This document shows positions 24,554 through 37,500 of a stretch of DNA of 64,000 nt, in pieces. The DNA is from Nematostella vectensis (taxonomy: Eukaryota; Cnidaria; Anthozoa; Actiniaria; Edwardsiidae): the NCBI RefSeq assembly GCF_932526225.1, contig NC_064035.1:14806469-14870468 (forward strand), written 5' to 3'. Below the pieces are notes generated by a model. It did not search any database. It was not told the origin of the DNA and worked only from the letters and a program-made list of their open reading frames with translations. The position numbers were made by a program, and so were the translations under genes. Position 1 is the stretch's first letter. Every line of letters begins with the position of its first letter.

Positions 24554-26387
24554 TGTATGTAGACAAGTCGATATTCTAGAGGATATACTGTTAGGTTTGT
24601 TTTGATTTGATACGAGAATAAGGTAATTGATGCCAAATAATAAGATTGTAAACTTGTATGAGGAGTAATGAACGCTGGTCGTTTATTGACACGATAACAG
24701 TATTTTACACACGGTTGAATTCAGCAGTGGATTAGGCTAAGGCAGCGCTTGGGACGGCGGAATCTGTCACGGTGAGGGAATGCGTGCTACGCTACGTACA
24801 TCTTTTGGGATATTCACGAGATGATCTCTAGAGGCTTGGACGTCACTTGAGCACCCTTCTCAAAATACTTGGGGACATTTCTGAGAAGGCGTAATCACAA
24901 GTTTAAGGGAAATTTGCTACTGGAATCCAGTTGTACACGGTCTCGGCTCTATTTACGTCCATAAAACCGCATAAAACCCATAATAATCACTCCATGAAAA
25001 GAGCTGTTCATTGGCAAATTATCGAATTTCCTTGTCATTTGATGCTTCTACGTTTAGCCTTTCCGACGCATTGTACAAAATATGCCTCAAGCCTCGACTT
25101 CTCGGCTACAAAATACCTAATAGCTTCGTTCAAGCTCAGGAAATTGCTCATATTTGTGGTAAATATTCAAGCTATTTATCAACGAAAAATATTCTCGAAG
25201 CATCTTCTCATCGAAGGGTTATTTTTTTGTTCCTTCACGGGCAAGACTTCCGATAAGTTGATGCTGGGATCTAGGGCATTCCAACTGTTTATTCATCGGA
25301 CTCCCAAGTAACTCAAAGATGTTGATCTATGAAACAAATTCTCGTCGAGTCGAGAGGAGGAATTAGTGAAAACAGTAGCGGAAGCCAGGGGTCGAAAGGT
25401 GATGTATTTGGCTCGTGAGCGACCCTTCACGACAAACGAACAAACCACTCCACGAATGCGACCTTCAGTTGGTAGAAATTTATCATCTAATTCGTAGCCT
25501 CTTATCAGCGATTGTCTTGAAAGTGGAGTATGCTAATCAGACAATGTTTACACTGTAAACAATGGCTATTATAAGAGCTTAATTCTATTATTCTGGAGTG
25601 TCGCGGGCGTACATTGACGTCACGGTGCTTCAGATAGCTTGTGCCCAATAAGTATAGATTCATAAAAGATAACATAATACGTTAGTTTACGGTTCTGTCT
25701 GTCATGGAAGGTATAGCTTGCTATCTTTTAAAACGCGCCTAAATTCAACTCCGATTTCAACCAACTATTTACCGACTAAAGCGCGGCTATATCTTTATAG
25801 AAACGATCTGAAAAAAAAAAAGAGACGAATTTAATAGAATTAATGTAAATACTGAAGAGAAGTCAGTCCTTTTTGTCATGTCGGATAAAAAGATGAAATA
25901 GATGTCCCAAAAAATGAAATTAAAACATTTGATAAATGTTTGAAGCACCGGTATGACTTACTCTTTATGCGTACACCCTGCTTTTACAGTAGACCTTAAG
26001 GGCCATACATATATCAGGGGCGTAGCCAAAGGGTGTGGCCTAGAGGGCCCGCCCCCACCCCCCTTTTAGCAGCCAAAAATACAGGAAATGTATAAGACAG
26101 GGAAAAATGCATGTATGTATAATACAGGGAAAAATGCCTTGAAAGTTACGCCGCCGTTACCAAATAACAAGAAGAGGGAGAGAAGATCGTCGGTAAGATA
26201 AAGTATAACTCCAAAGAGTGCTGCCATCTATCTAGTCCTTGTTTGTCTTTTCGTCAAGGGACAAAATAGCCCCACCCCTCCCCCTATTGCTGAACTGTTG
26301 TCGTCATTACCGATACTAATTTTCAAGGGCTTTCTGCAATGACGAGAATTCTAGAAGAATTTTATTTTGTTATTACTAACACGATAT

Positions 26388-26700
26388 CCCACTCTGAACG
26401 CGTGATCCTCCTCCCTCAAGACTGTTAAAGTCAAGAAGAAACGGTCATCAATCGTCGATGGCGACTTGCCAATCAAGGCAATGCCCTCAACGTGCTTCGC
26501 GCTCAGAGGATCACGCTTTGCATCGTCATCGTGGGTATCGTGGTTGTCTCTGTAAGGTTACAAAGACGGGACGCGTACTATAGAAATGATCCTAGTAAGT
26601 ACGGTCTTACATTTCCGTTGGTTCAAGAAGAATTTGTAGTAGCTTGTGCACGGGAACCATGTGGGTTATCCAATGACACACGTGCGTCAAATTAAAACTA
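26388..26700. repeat. Dispersed repeat, copy 2
   Basis: Nearly identical to 17554-17785 through the core (CCCACTCTGAACGCGTGATC to AGTAAGTACGGTCTT), diverging afterwards. Both strands remain open, as in copy 1. Confidence 0.75.
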
Positions 26701-27964
26701 CATTTTTCCAAGAAACCAGATTACAATATAGCCATAATCATTAAAAATGTGTTGACTTGAAAATAAATAAACAAACAACAGATTAATAGCGCTGGTCTTT
26801 ACACCGGGTATACAACGCATGCGCAGAAACGTAACTCTAATTAAGGAAAACGGGGACGTCTCTTACTCATAATAACATAGCCAAAGTGGAAAAATGGTAA
26901 GGCAGCAACAAATAGTGAGGCAGAAAAAAAAAAACTTCACAATTTGATTTCACCAAAAAATCGAAAATGTTGGACTTAAGGTTTCCAAAAAAATTTTTTG
27001 TAGGTTATGGTCCCACGAATTTATAAAGTGATGTTCAACGAAGACATATGGGCTTGCAATTGTCATTTTTTTTTTTATAAATTTCGCCACTTTGAAAAGG
27101 AGGGCACAGGCTTCCTCGCTTAAATGTACGCCGGGCGCGAGGAGGGATCGCTCGAGCTCTCAGCTTTGTTTTTGTCGATATCCTGATGGGTAACACCTCG
27201 TATCCTCTGATTGAATGCGTTTACGAAGAAGGGAAATCCACGAAAAGAAAGTGAGAGTTCATACGAGCACCAGGACATATCGCACAAGCTGCAATGCTGT
27301 CGGCTGGCTAAAGGGAGAGTGAACATGCTCTTTGAACAGGGTACCTTGTGGTCGCAAGTTTGTTGCTGGTAGATATGGAAATCCCTGTCGTGATTTTAAC
27401 ACAATTGTGGGGCTGCCCTTCCTGGTGGCTGCGTGTTCCCCGCCCTCTTCTTCAAATCTCTAAAGTCAATCGCGTGGGTGAGCTGCGTAAGCAATATAAC
27501 TCTGCTTACTTACAGATCCCGATTCATATTGACTACGGCGTACTCCTCTGTTTGCGCGGTAAAAACGTTGTTTGCAATGTTTGGATTTATCTAGTTCAAG
27601 GAGAGCAAAAACCAAGTTGTGATCCTTAATACCCTTACGGCATAGTGTGCATCATTGTATTTTATTCTTTTTCCCATTACCAAAAAATTACCAATTATTC
27701 TTTTTCCCATTACCAAAAAACTCGTATTTCTTCTTATTGTTATTTTTAAAAAAAATGCACTCTATAAAAGTACTTTGAATACAAATGCGCTGACTCCGCC
27801 TTTAGGCAGTGCCTAAATCTATATATTATGGTTTCTAAAAGGGTCTTTATTTTTTAACGTTGTTAGAGAGAAGGGTCATTCATATCCAGAGATAAAACGA
27901 AGTTTACGTTTGTTTGAAATACCTTAGCGACTCAACCCAAGCAAACATCAGACACATATCTTCG

Positions 27965-28200
27965 GTGGCGACTTGTCAATCAAAGACAACGACCCCGAAA
28001 TTCTTTGCGCTCAGAGGATCCCGATTTGCATCGTCAACGTGGGTAACGTGGTTGTCTCTGTAAGGTTACAAAGACGGGACGCGTACTATAGAAATGATAG
28101 TAGTAAGTACGGTCTTGATCTGATATCTATCAACAGAAAGATCTCTACACCAATACTTTCATGGTACAAGTGGATTTGATTTTATAACATGCGCAATAAA
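27965..28200. repeat. Dispersed repeat, copy 3 (truncated)
   Basis: It begins inside the repeat (GGTGGCGACTTGTCAATCAA) and keeps the core TTACAAAGACGGGACGCGTA and the CATGCGCAATA-like end. The minus frame is broken in this copy while the plus frame stays open. Confidence 0.7.
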
Positions 28201-28494
28201 ATAAGTTTAATTTAAGACATGATCAATACACTCTGCTGCAAAACCTTCCAAGCGATTTTAATAGTTTCATATGCTATGCAAAGAATATCTTAAAAAATAA
28301 TAACAATGTATAATGTTTGTTTAATAATGGAGGTTAGAGGCTACAATTGAAAGGCGAACCAGAGAAAAAGAGAAAATACATATCTAGATTGATTAGGTAC
28401 AGCGTGTACGGCTTTCTCTCATATTTGGCCATCTTTACATCTGGTTACGGCACTGTAATTTATAACGATACTGAATTTTCCAACAAGGCATACG

Positions 28495-28500
28495 TTTATT
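28495..28500 (-). terminator. Candidate poly(A) signal of the giant gene
   Basis: AATAAA on the minus strand about 325 bp past the TGA at 28825. Positional inference only. Confidence 0.3.
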
Positions 28501-28824
28501 TCGAAGAATATTTAAGGCATGTAATAAATTGATTTTTTTAACACTATAAAACTTTCTAAAACCTTCACAGAGTTTACAGGTACATTAATGTATTGATCCA
28601 CTCCTATTTCTTAAGCGGTTCTTCACAAAAGTATCTTTTTTGCTTGACGAGTTTCCCCTCTTTGATTTTGCCCAATCAAGGGTTTAACGAAAGCGTGAAT
28701 GAGATGGTGGACCGCTATATGGCTAGATTTTGACATCCAGCTCTACTTTAGCAAATAACTCTTTTTGTTTCTGTTAACGTATACTAGCTCCATCTCTTCT
28801 GTGAAATATCAGATACAGCGGAAG

Positions 28825-31561
28825 TCAATTTCCTTCCTCTTCCTTCTCATCCTCCTCTTCAGGTGAGTCGTAGGGATCTTGATCGAACGTTCTCAGCACA
28901 CACGAAGCTGTGATCATCTCTTCTTCCTCCTTTTTCAAGTACAAAAATAACGACGTTATCATAAACTATTATACATATAAAAAAAACCTAAAACGTAGGA
29001 GATAACACTAAGGCGAGAAAACATACCAAGGTTAACCAAATTACAAAATGAATAAATAGATGAAAATATTTGGAAAAGATGGCGGTATGAGCGGGTGGAA
29101 CTAACCTCTTCAGTTAACTGCTCATAAAGCACCTTCAAATTTTCAGTCGACAACTCGGACATTTTTCGTCTACGAGCATTCAGACTTGATAACCACTCGT
29201 GTGTTAGCGCACCAGCGACCTCTAAGCGTTTGCTACAAGAAAGATAGAGTGAATTTCCCATAACTCATTCTATAACGAGCCAACAAGTGAGGGTGGCTAG
29301 CACTGTTAGATTATAATTGCACAAGGTCCGGGCCATCAATGACAACCTACCTTGGAATTTTGTACAGTAGCTTTTCGATAAAGCCCTTGGAGTGATCTGT
29401 TAAAGAGCGGAAGGCTCTTCCTACAAATGTGCATCTCGCCTGCTTCACTGCTTCCTCCACGGCATCGTCATTGTCTCCAGGGAAGGGCAACTGTCCGCTC
29501 AATCTAAAGTCCAAAAGATAAAGATCCGTAGTCAGCCATTTTTGTTGTTACTTTCAATACTCAAGAAATATTATTTGGCGAAATATCTTATACTTCTACC
29601 GAATTCAATAGAAATGCGGCTGACAGAGCTTTAGTTCTTATACCTCTCTATAGAAGAGCATTTCTGGACGACAAATGGCAACGGGGTTTTGTTTTGAACC
29701 GCTCGATGTGAAGGACTATATGGGTACTTACAGAGCATATGTGACTATACCAACACTCCACATGTCCGCTGCCATGTTCACGGGCTCAAACGACAGTACC
29801 TCAGGGGCTAAACAGGGAGCAGTTTTTGCATTAAATAAATGTGGAATAAATGTGGACAACATTAATCAAAGTCCCCATGTCTATCGTCCCCATGTCTATC
29901 GTCCCCATGTCTACTGCCGCCATGTCTACCGTCCCCATGTCTACCATCCCCATGTCTTCTGTCGCCATGTCTACCGTCCCCATGTCTACTGTCGCCAAGT
30001 CTATTATCCCCATGTCTACCGTCCCCCATTTCTACTGTCGCCATGTCTACCGTCTCCATGTCTACTGTCCCCATGTCTACTCTCCCAATGCCCACCGTTT
30101 TCACGTCTAATGCGTTATGCCTACCGTCACCATCAGAAGAACGTGGCTCTAGACATCAGGATAAGATGTCTGATTTATGCATAAGCATCAAGAATTATTC
30201 ACCTGTGAAAGACGGGTTACCAACGACCACGCCCACCTCCCCATGTCTACTCTTTAGCTTTCGCGCGTTGCCAAAATCAATAAGTTTGACGTCAGAACCT
30301 TGTACCATGATGTTTGCCGGCTGCAAAACAAGCTCAGTCAACAACACGACGACGTACTAATTTATTTAATTACATTTGAAAATGCTGTAGAAATGCACTT
30401 AGAGATGCTTCGAACTTTATAACAAACTTTATAAACTATATATCAGGTACAATTGAAAATTCATGGATTTTTTTTTCACAAAGAGGATTCGTGTATGCAA
30501 CACGGAAACTTCTAGTTCAATTCATTGTTAAATGGTTCATTGCTAAAGTCCTGTTATGTTTTAGGCTTGGTGAGGCAGGAAGTAAATATGCAAAAAATGG
30601 GCCACTCTTACTCTGATGTCTAGATGTACAATGTTAAGCTCGTGAAGGTAGCATAAAGCGTTGAGAATTCCTCGTATCACCAGAGCAGCGTCCTCCTCCG
30701 TCACCTTTGTCTTGGAGGACATGAACTTCAGCACGTCCTCCCCATCCAATCTGCAATGGAAATGGAACTCAGAGACGTAGCCAGGATTTGCTGGGGGAGG
30801 GAGAGGAGTGGGGGGGGGGGGGGGGGGTTGGAGGGAGCACTAGGCGCCCGTACCTGTCCATAATCAGCACTAGGTAGCTCCTAAGCAGAAACGCATTGTG
30901 GAGTCGAACCACCTGATTGCAGTCGATCCCGCGATGTACACTGAACTCCTGTACAGCGTCCTCGCGGTCTTCCTCGTCATAGCGGATCAGCTTCGCGACA
31001 AAGTCCTTTTGGGTCGTAACATCTTGGCACCCCTTGACCACCGCAAACTTACCCCTGCAGCAATGGACAATCTTAGTTCACGTTTTTATGGCTCCGTCAG
31101 ATGGGTAGTGCCTGTTAAATTGCGTACACACTTTCACCGTAATTTACTGCGTTAATAAACCAGCCATTTTGATCGTTCCTACGATTGGCGAAGTGGATAT
31201 CGGATATGTATGAAATTTGAAAAATAAAGCTGAACAAAGTTACTGACAATAGTTGCTTATAGTGCTTATTAGTGCCGCTATTAGCAAACCCGTGAAATAA
31301 GCGTTTCTAACCAGGGACTGTTTCGCTTCCAAGCCTGATTTTACTTCGTTTTTCGATTATTTCGAATGATCTGTTAGAAACTAGTTACGAAATGGAAAGC
31401 GAAACCACCATTTCAAAACTCTTACCTCCCTACTTCTTCCTTAAATGAGTAGAAAGCGTTTGGGTGATCAAGCCTGAGGGGGAGGAGGCCTTCAGTCTCG
31501 TATTTCTGCACAAGCTCCTCTGGAGCCAGGGCAGCGTCGCCTAGACCAATCAAAGCCATCT
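28825..31561 (-). CDS. Kinase C (TRIO/obscurin-like kinase domain), C-terminal eight exons
   Basis: Exons 31561-31426, 31054-30854, 30750-30612, 30320-30203, 29807-29732, 29503-29351, 29232-29106, 28929-28825 join in phase. Landmarks: EEVGRGKFAVVKG (glycine loop), DFVAKLIRY (Lys), VQEFSVHRG (helix C Glu), HLDIRPANIMV (catalytic Asp and Asn kept, Lys replaced by Arg), KLIDFGNARK, GNPSFTAPEVL, DMWSVGIVTYALLSG, GALTHEWLSSL. No calmodulin-type tail follows; the protein ends in an acidic YDSPEEEDEKEEEGN. The sequence is nearer TRIO/obscurin/SPEG kinases than MLCK. Activity is plausible but the loop changes leave doubt. An ATG at 31557-31559 in good context could instead start a separate 350-aa protein. 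Confidence 0.85.
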
Positions 31562-34500
31562 CTGAATGACCGTAAACCGAGTAACAAATTCCTAGGTCAA
31601 GGTAAGTTAGACTGACTTCGAACTTGAGTGTTGTACTAGTAGTGCGAGTTGTATCAGGGGGAGGCATTAGGACGTGTTCATTGAGAATGGGGTGGGGAGC
31701 TAGGCATTACACGTCGGGGCAGGTTCATCTTAAATGGGATAGGGCGGCACTAAACATTGAGGCGGGTTGATCTTCAATCGGATAGGGAGGTATTAAACAT
31801 TGGGACGGGTTTATCTTTAATAAAGAGGGGGGGGGGATTTGGGTGGCTTCATCTACAACGGGATGGGAAGGCATTTGGGCGTGTTAATCTAGAATGGGGC
31901 AGGGCGGCATTAAACATTAGGGCGGGTTGATCTTTAATAAAGGGGGGGGATTTGGGTGGCTTTATCTACAACGGGATGGGAAGGCATTTGGGCGGGTTGA
32001 TCTAGAATGGGGTAGGGGAGGCGTTTGTACTGTGCGTGTTCATATAGAAAGGTTGGGAGGCACTGGACCTGAAGGAGTGATTAGGATGATCACGAAAACA
32101 AGAATATTCGACATGTGGGAAGACAGAGACTGACAGAGGTTGTCATAATAAGTGGTATTTAAAAATGATTATGTCACATATTATATAAAACACGAAAACA
32201 TTGAATATATAGACAAGGACATTCTAAACGTTTTACATAAAAAATAATTTGATATCGAGAAACTGTAAATAGAACTCAATGCAATCATATTCCAGATTAT
32301 TTAAGTTTATAAAATAGCCAGAAGATATATAATCGTGCAGATAGGTCTATTGCTTTTAGCTTACACCGCGTCGACTCTAACATAATCTACCATTGTCTTG
32401 TAACCAATATCTGTTAGCCTCTCAACTCTTCATTATCAACTATTGATTGGCCCTTCCATATCTTAGGATTTCTCCTAGAGCTCAGCATAACGAATATCGG
32501 AATAAAGGATGATAAATACGCCGTTGTGTTACCATGTCTGAGCCATATGTACTAATTTCACGCCTTATCTGTTAAATTTACTATATTATTGGCAGTCCTC
32601 GGCGGGAGGTACACACAATTGGATATCCGTCGTTGAGCAAGCGGTCAGTATCTTGTTACAAACCAATTAATGACGTCACTGCCACAAAATTACCCTATGA
32701 AGATTTTGTGAGGGTGTACGATAATGGGAAGCCTGTGGTATGGGGCTCCAATTCTAGCACTCAAAGTCAAATTTTCTACATGCTTTTCCATGCACGTAAC
32801 CCGAAACGGGGCTAAGATTACAAGTGGGTGTTTGACCGCTATCTTGCATTTTCGTTCTAAGAGAGCGGGAGGGAGCAAGGACCTGTCGTTGTGAATAATC
32901 AAAATCAGGCTACACTGAAGGTTTAAAATAGAAAGAGTATTTATTATTTATCATTAAGTAGCATAGTTCATGGCCTTTTTGGCTGCCACAACACTCGGCT
33001 GTTTTTAAGCAAATTTCATTTTTCAAATCTTTTGCTTGCTCTTGTCTTTCTTTTGTTATTATAATAATTATTTTTATTATATTTTTTTTGGGGGGGGGGG
33101 GGGGGAGGGCGGGAGGATGAAACACCCGGCACATCTCACGATTTGTAGGCTCCCCCTATCTTCACCTGCCCGCCCTGGTAAAAGTTTTTAACAGTTATCC
33201 TCTTGAGTGTACGTCGCTATCTTCTCGCGCCTCTTGTGATTTCCGTGGCACGGTGCCTATCTCACTTTTTTTATATCAGATAATCATGCTCCCTCCCCTT
33301 CCCTTCCCTCCCCTTCACCTCGGGTGAACATGCTTTTTTTGAAAACATACGAAGAAACCGTTGTCGTTTTAGAGGTCTGGTACCGAGGAATTTAAGTTTC
33401 TTTTCAGAGGCTTTCTCCATTTACTAAAGATGGTCACAGTCACTGTTTTTCTCTTCTGAATACGATTCACAAAGTCTGCGAAGCAGCACGGTAGCCCTAC
33501 AATTGACAAGAATCGTGCAGGTTTTCCAAATAATAATATTATATAATAATAATATTATATTATATGAAAGTGCCCGCGTCTGGGAAAAACGACAATTTTT
33601 GGCTCAATTTTCTTGATATGAATGAGAATGGCAGCTGCACCAGCTCACTCAACCAAATGATCTGAACAGGTCTCAAATCATCAGCTATACGCAGAAACCA
33701 GACACGTTTCATTCTAATAATGTCTTTGTTATGAAAACTAATATTTTCTTCACAATTATAGTACTGGGATGATATATAAAGCGTGACAATGTAGTCATGG
33801 CAACTGCGAGCGTCACAATATAATAACAATAATAATTATATCAAATACCAAAAACGTTTAACTAAATTCCTAATGCTATTACATCATCGAGAGAGAAAAT
33901 AAACGCTAACTATGTCTAAAACTAAATATGTTCAATCTTCATTCACGTGACTATAAATCATTAATCATTTATCTATATACACGCTCGCCTAGAAAGCTGT
34001 AAAGCTGTAGCTTATATGGGCTTGAAATGTTGGGCGTGTTTTTTTTTGCAAAGTTCAGACACTGGCCATTTAGCGCCAGTGTTATAGAGTGTGATTCTAG
34101 AAACTCTGAGAAGGATTTCTACAGGAAAAATGATGCATTGAAGCCAAATATATTGTGCTACATATTTACTATCTAATTATCAATAATTGTTCTCCGTGTG
34201 GGATGGTAGCCCAAATGGATCGGTGTTAAAGGAAAAGATGGTCTTGAAGGCGATGCCTGGTCCTAGCTGCGTGCTGATTTATTTTCCTAGAGCGAGAAAG
34301 GAACATTTTGAGACTCAATACATCAGAAAATCTTCGAGCGGCGAGTACGCATGCGTAGAGAGTATCAGGGCGAATGGATCACGAACGGACATTCGGGAAA
34401 AGTTCCTCAGACGGAAATCACAGCACTTTTATATGAGAACGGGTTAAGAAAATAGCTTGTTTTTAAAACAGTAGACCACGCCCAATGGTAACGTGCAAAC

Positions 34501-37500
34501 AAAAATAACAAAGGTGGAACGTTATTCCCTGTGTGGAGATTGCAGACGAGAATGGGGAATCCGTGTTTTCGTAATTGTGAACAAATTTCTAGTAAAAAGG
34601 GTAGAATAAACATTATCTAGGTAAAACCTTTTCCCTTATAATGCTATTTTATCTTGCAATTTCCTAATCATGCTAATCATGTGCTTAAAATTCTTGAAAA
34701 CGGGTCTAGAATTGTGCGAGTCATTAAATCATATGCATATTACAAGAAATCACGAACAACATAAAACACGTACAGGGTATGAGTACAATCATCAAATAAA
34801 ATCAAACGTACGGATCACAATATCAAATAATCAATAACATTAACAATAGAACACAACGTAACCACACAACAAGCTCACAGTATAGCACTCCTGGCGTGAC
34901 TGGAAGGTACGAGTGAACGTAATACGTACGTGTCAGTCGTGTAACGATGCAAAGGGCGGGGAAATGAGGATGTACAAGACAGGGGGAAATGAGGGTGTAA
35001 GGCACGGGTGGTGTATAGGGCAGGAGGGTGTTACGGGGCGTCCTAGGGTGTAATAGGAGGTCAACTTGCCTGGAAGCCCTCGGGACCTAAATTTAGCGCC
35101 CGTAATAGCGAATGCCCGTTATTCATTTGAATTTCTTGCTTGTTTTATTTTTTGTCCACAATAACGAGGTATCCGTATGGCGAAGTTGACTTTAAAGGGC
35201 TACTCATGGAGTAACAGGGGGTATGCGGTATGCGGCGTTCACTGGCAATCAAAATAGAAAACCGGCAGCTTGGTTTGTATCAATCTATACTAGGCGTTGC
35301 ATGCCCAAGCCTCCTGTTTGCATGTTTGATTGCTAGTGCGCCTGTAACGTACGGGGTTGAGGAATTAGCATTATTAGTAAGTATTAGCCTAACCATTGGA
35401 TATCACCGTTCTCCCTCCTCTTTTCTCCTTTGGGGGCGGGGGCCATTGCCGTTTAGCCATCACGGGGGGTGGGCTCTTAGTTTTGGTGCCAGACGGCGAA
35501 GTCGACGCAGAAGCAGCGGGAGTAGGTCTACTCCACGAGGGCTTACTAGGCGTGGTCTTGGGCGAAGGGCTTGGGGTGTTCTTTTGGAAAGCACTAGACG
35601 CCCCGGAACCGACATTTGGTGTTGTCTTTGCTTCTAACGGCTTTTTTTCTTCTTCTTTTTCTGCCTTTTCCTTGGGGGGTTTGTCCTCTGGCTCCTCTTC
35701 TGAACTCGAGCTGCTTGCCGATTCTCGTGCTGCATTTTTTTTAGGAGGTGCTGCGTTTCCCTTAGGAGATGCGCTGTCCCTTTTGTCGTCGCCAGCTGGG
35801 GTAGAATGCGTTTTGTCATTAGATGTCGTGGATGTAGGTGTGGACTCTGCGACTGTTTTCTTTTCGGCTGAGGCTGGAGACAAGAAAGGCGCAGACGTGG
35901 GAGGACCGCTCTCAGGAGCTTGAACTCCTGCTTTATGCATTGCCTTGACGCGTGCAAGCAATCCGCCACCACCACCTCTTCCCCCGCCTGATTTCTTCTC
36001 GCCCTCTGCCGTCGCCCTAGCGCCTGCAAGAATTCTGCTCAAGAAATTCGTACTTCGGATGGCGGTCAGGGCCTTCTTCCATTTCCTCCTTGCCGTGAAC
36101 GCCTTCAGTCGATCTGTCTTGATTCGCTTTCCAGTTTCCTTTTTCGTGGTCAGCCAGGGGTGCTCCATGCATTTCGCTACACTTATCCTGGCTGTTGCTT
36201 TTAATACCAAAAGTTTTTCAATAAAGTCTTTCGCCTCGTCTGAAATATCATCGAACACGGGATCATCAAAGTCCCATTCGGCTGTCTGTACATTAGCGAG
36301 TGTCTCAGCGTCGTTATCACCCATAAACGGGGACAAACCGCTAAGCAATACATACGCGATCACACCGATAGACCACATGTCCGTAGCGGGGGTTATCCGG
36401 TCGTACGTCAAGACTTCGGGTGCAACGAACTCTGGCGTACCGAACATGACCTTAAGGTTCTCTTTGGGATTGTACTTCCTCGCGAGCCCAAAGTCAATGA
36501 GCTTGATCTGCCGCGAGTCTTGTTTCACGATCATGATGTTTTCGGGTTTGAGGTCTAGATGAAGGACCTCCTGCTTGTGCATGTGTTCTAACCCTTCCAG
36601 GATCTGCTTCATGTAGTGTGTGACATCATTCTCAGATATAAACTCCTCCTCCACCACTTTCTCGAAGAGTTCTCCTCCAGTGACGAGCTCCATGACGAGA
36701 ATCATCTCCTGCTGTGAAGGGGTCTCGAAGGCGTCGGCGAGTCGCAGCAGCCGCTTGTGTCTGATGGTATTCATGATCTCCATCTCGTGTATCACATCTT
36801 CGCGATCTTGAGGCTTGGAGCATTTGATGAACTTCGCCGCAAACTGCTTGCCAGTCTTCTTATTGACACATTTGCAGACCACGCCGAATCGACCCTTGCC
36901 CAACTCGTCTTTGATTGTGTAGTATTTAGTAATGGCGTCGGATTTCAGGACCACGTCTTTGTCTTCGTCTTCGGACTCCTCCTCAGATATGTCGGACTCT
37001 GCGTCGCTGGCGGACTCGTCGTCTGATGGGACGGGGTCGTTGATGATGAGCTTGGCGCTGCACGACACCTTACCGTGGCGGTTCTCGGCCACGACCTTGT
37101 ACTCTCCCGCGTCGGCGTGCTTGCCTTCAGTAATGATCAGCTTACAGTTGTCGTTCTCGTCATAAAGAAATGTCAGTTGCTTGCACTCCTTCAGAAGCTC
37201 TCCATTACGGTACCACTCCACTTCCGGTTCCGGATTCCCGGTGATCTGACATTCAAATCTAGCGGCGCTGCCCTCGATGATTTTACAATCTTTGAGTTTC
37301 TGTTTGAAGACGGGTGGTCCTTTGGGAACGTCGTCTACACGGGACACAATACATATCAAGCGTTTAACGATTATACGGTGCAATAATAAGGGAGAGTTTC
37401 TGAACCCTAGAGGTATAGGGGTGGGGGTGTAATCGCTTTTTACGGTTGCCCACACAGCGCTAAGGTCACAAAAGAGGCAAAATAGATTAATCGGAGTTTC

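Larger units (their letters stand above)
24554..28824. other. Intergenic region between FAM43-like and the giant gene
   Basis: This convergent spacer contains dispersed repeat copies 2 and 3, a GGGGCGTAGCCA motif at about 26014, and AT-rich DNA. Small open frames (24931-25311, 27348-27629, 28347-28532, all +) match nothing I know. Confidence 0.5.

Noticed and set aside
24151-24636. Minus-strand 161-aa frame
   Set aside because: Antisense shadow of the FAM43-like gene with no recognisable domain.
28347-28532. Small plus-strand frame EKKRKYISRLIRYSVYG near the giant gene 3' end
   Set aside because: It is short, matches no known family and overlaps the probable 3' UTR; insufficient support for a gene.
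29831-30110. MSTVP and VDMGT repeat frames
   Set aside because: Both come from the 15-bp minisatellite and lie in a kinase C intron.
35396-36562. Plus-strand frames opposite kinase B
   Set aside because: Antisense shadows of the kinase B exon with composition-driven low-complexity sequence and no domain.
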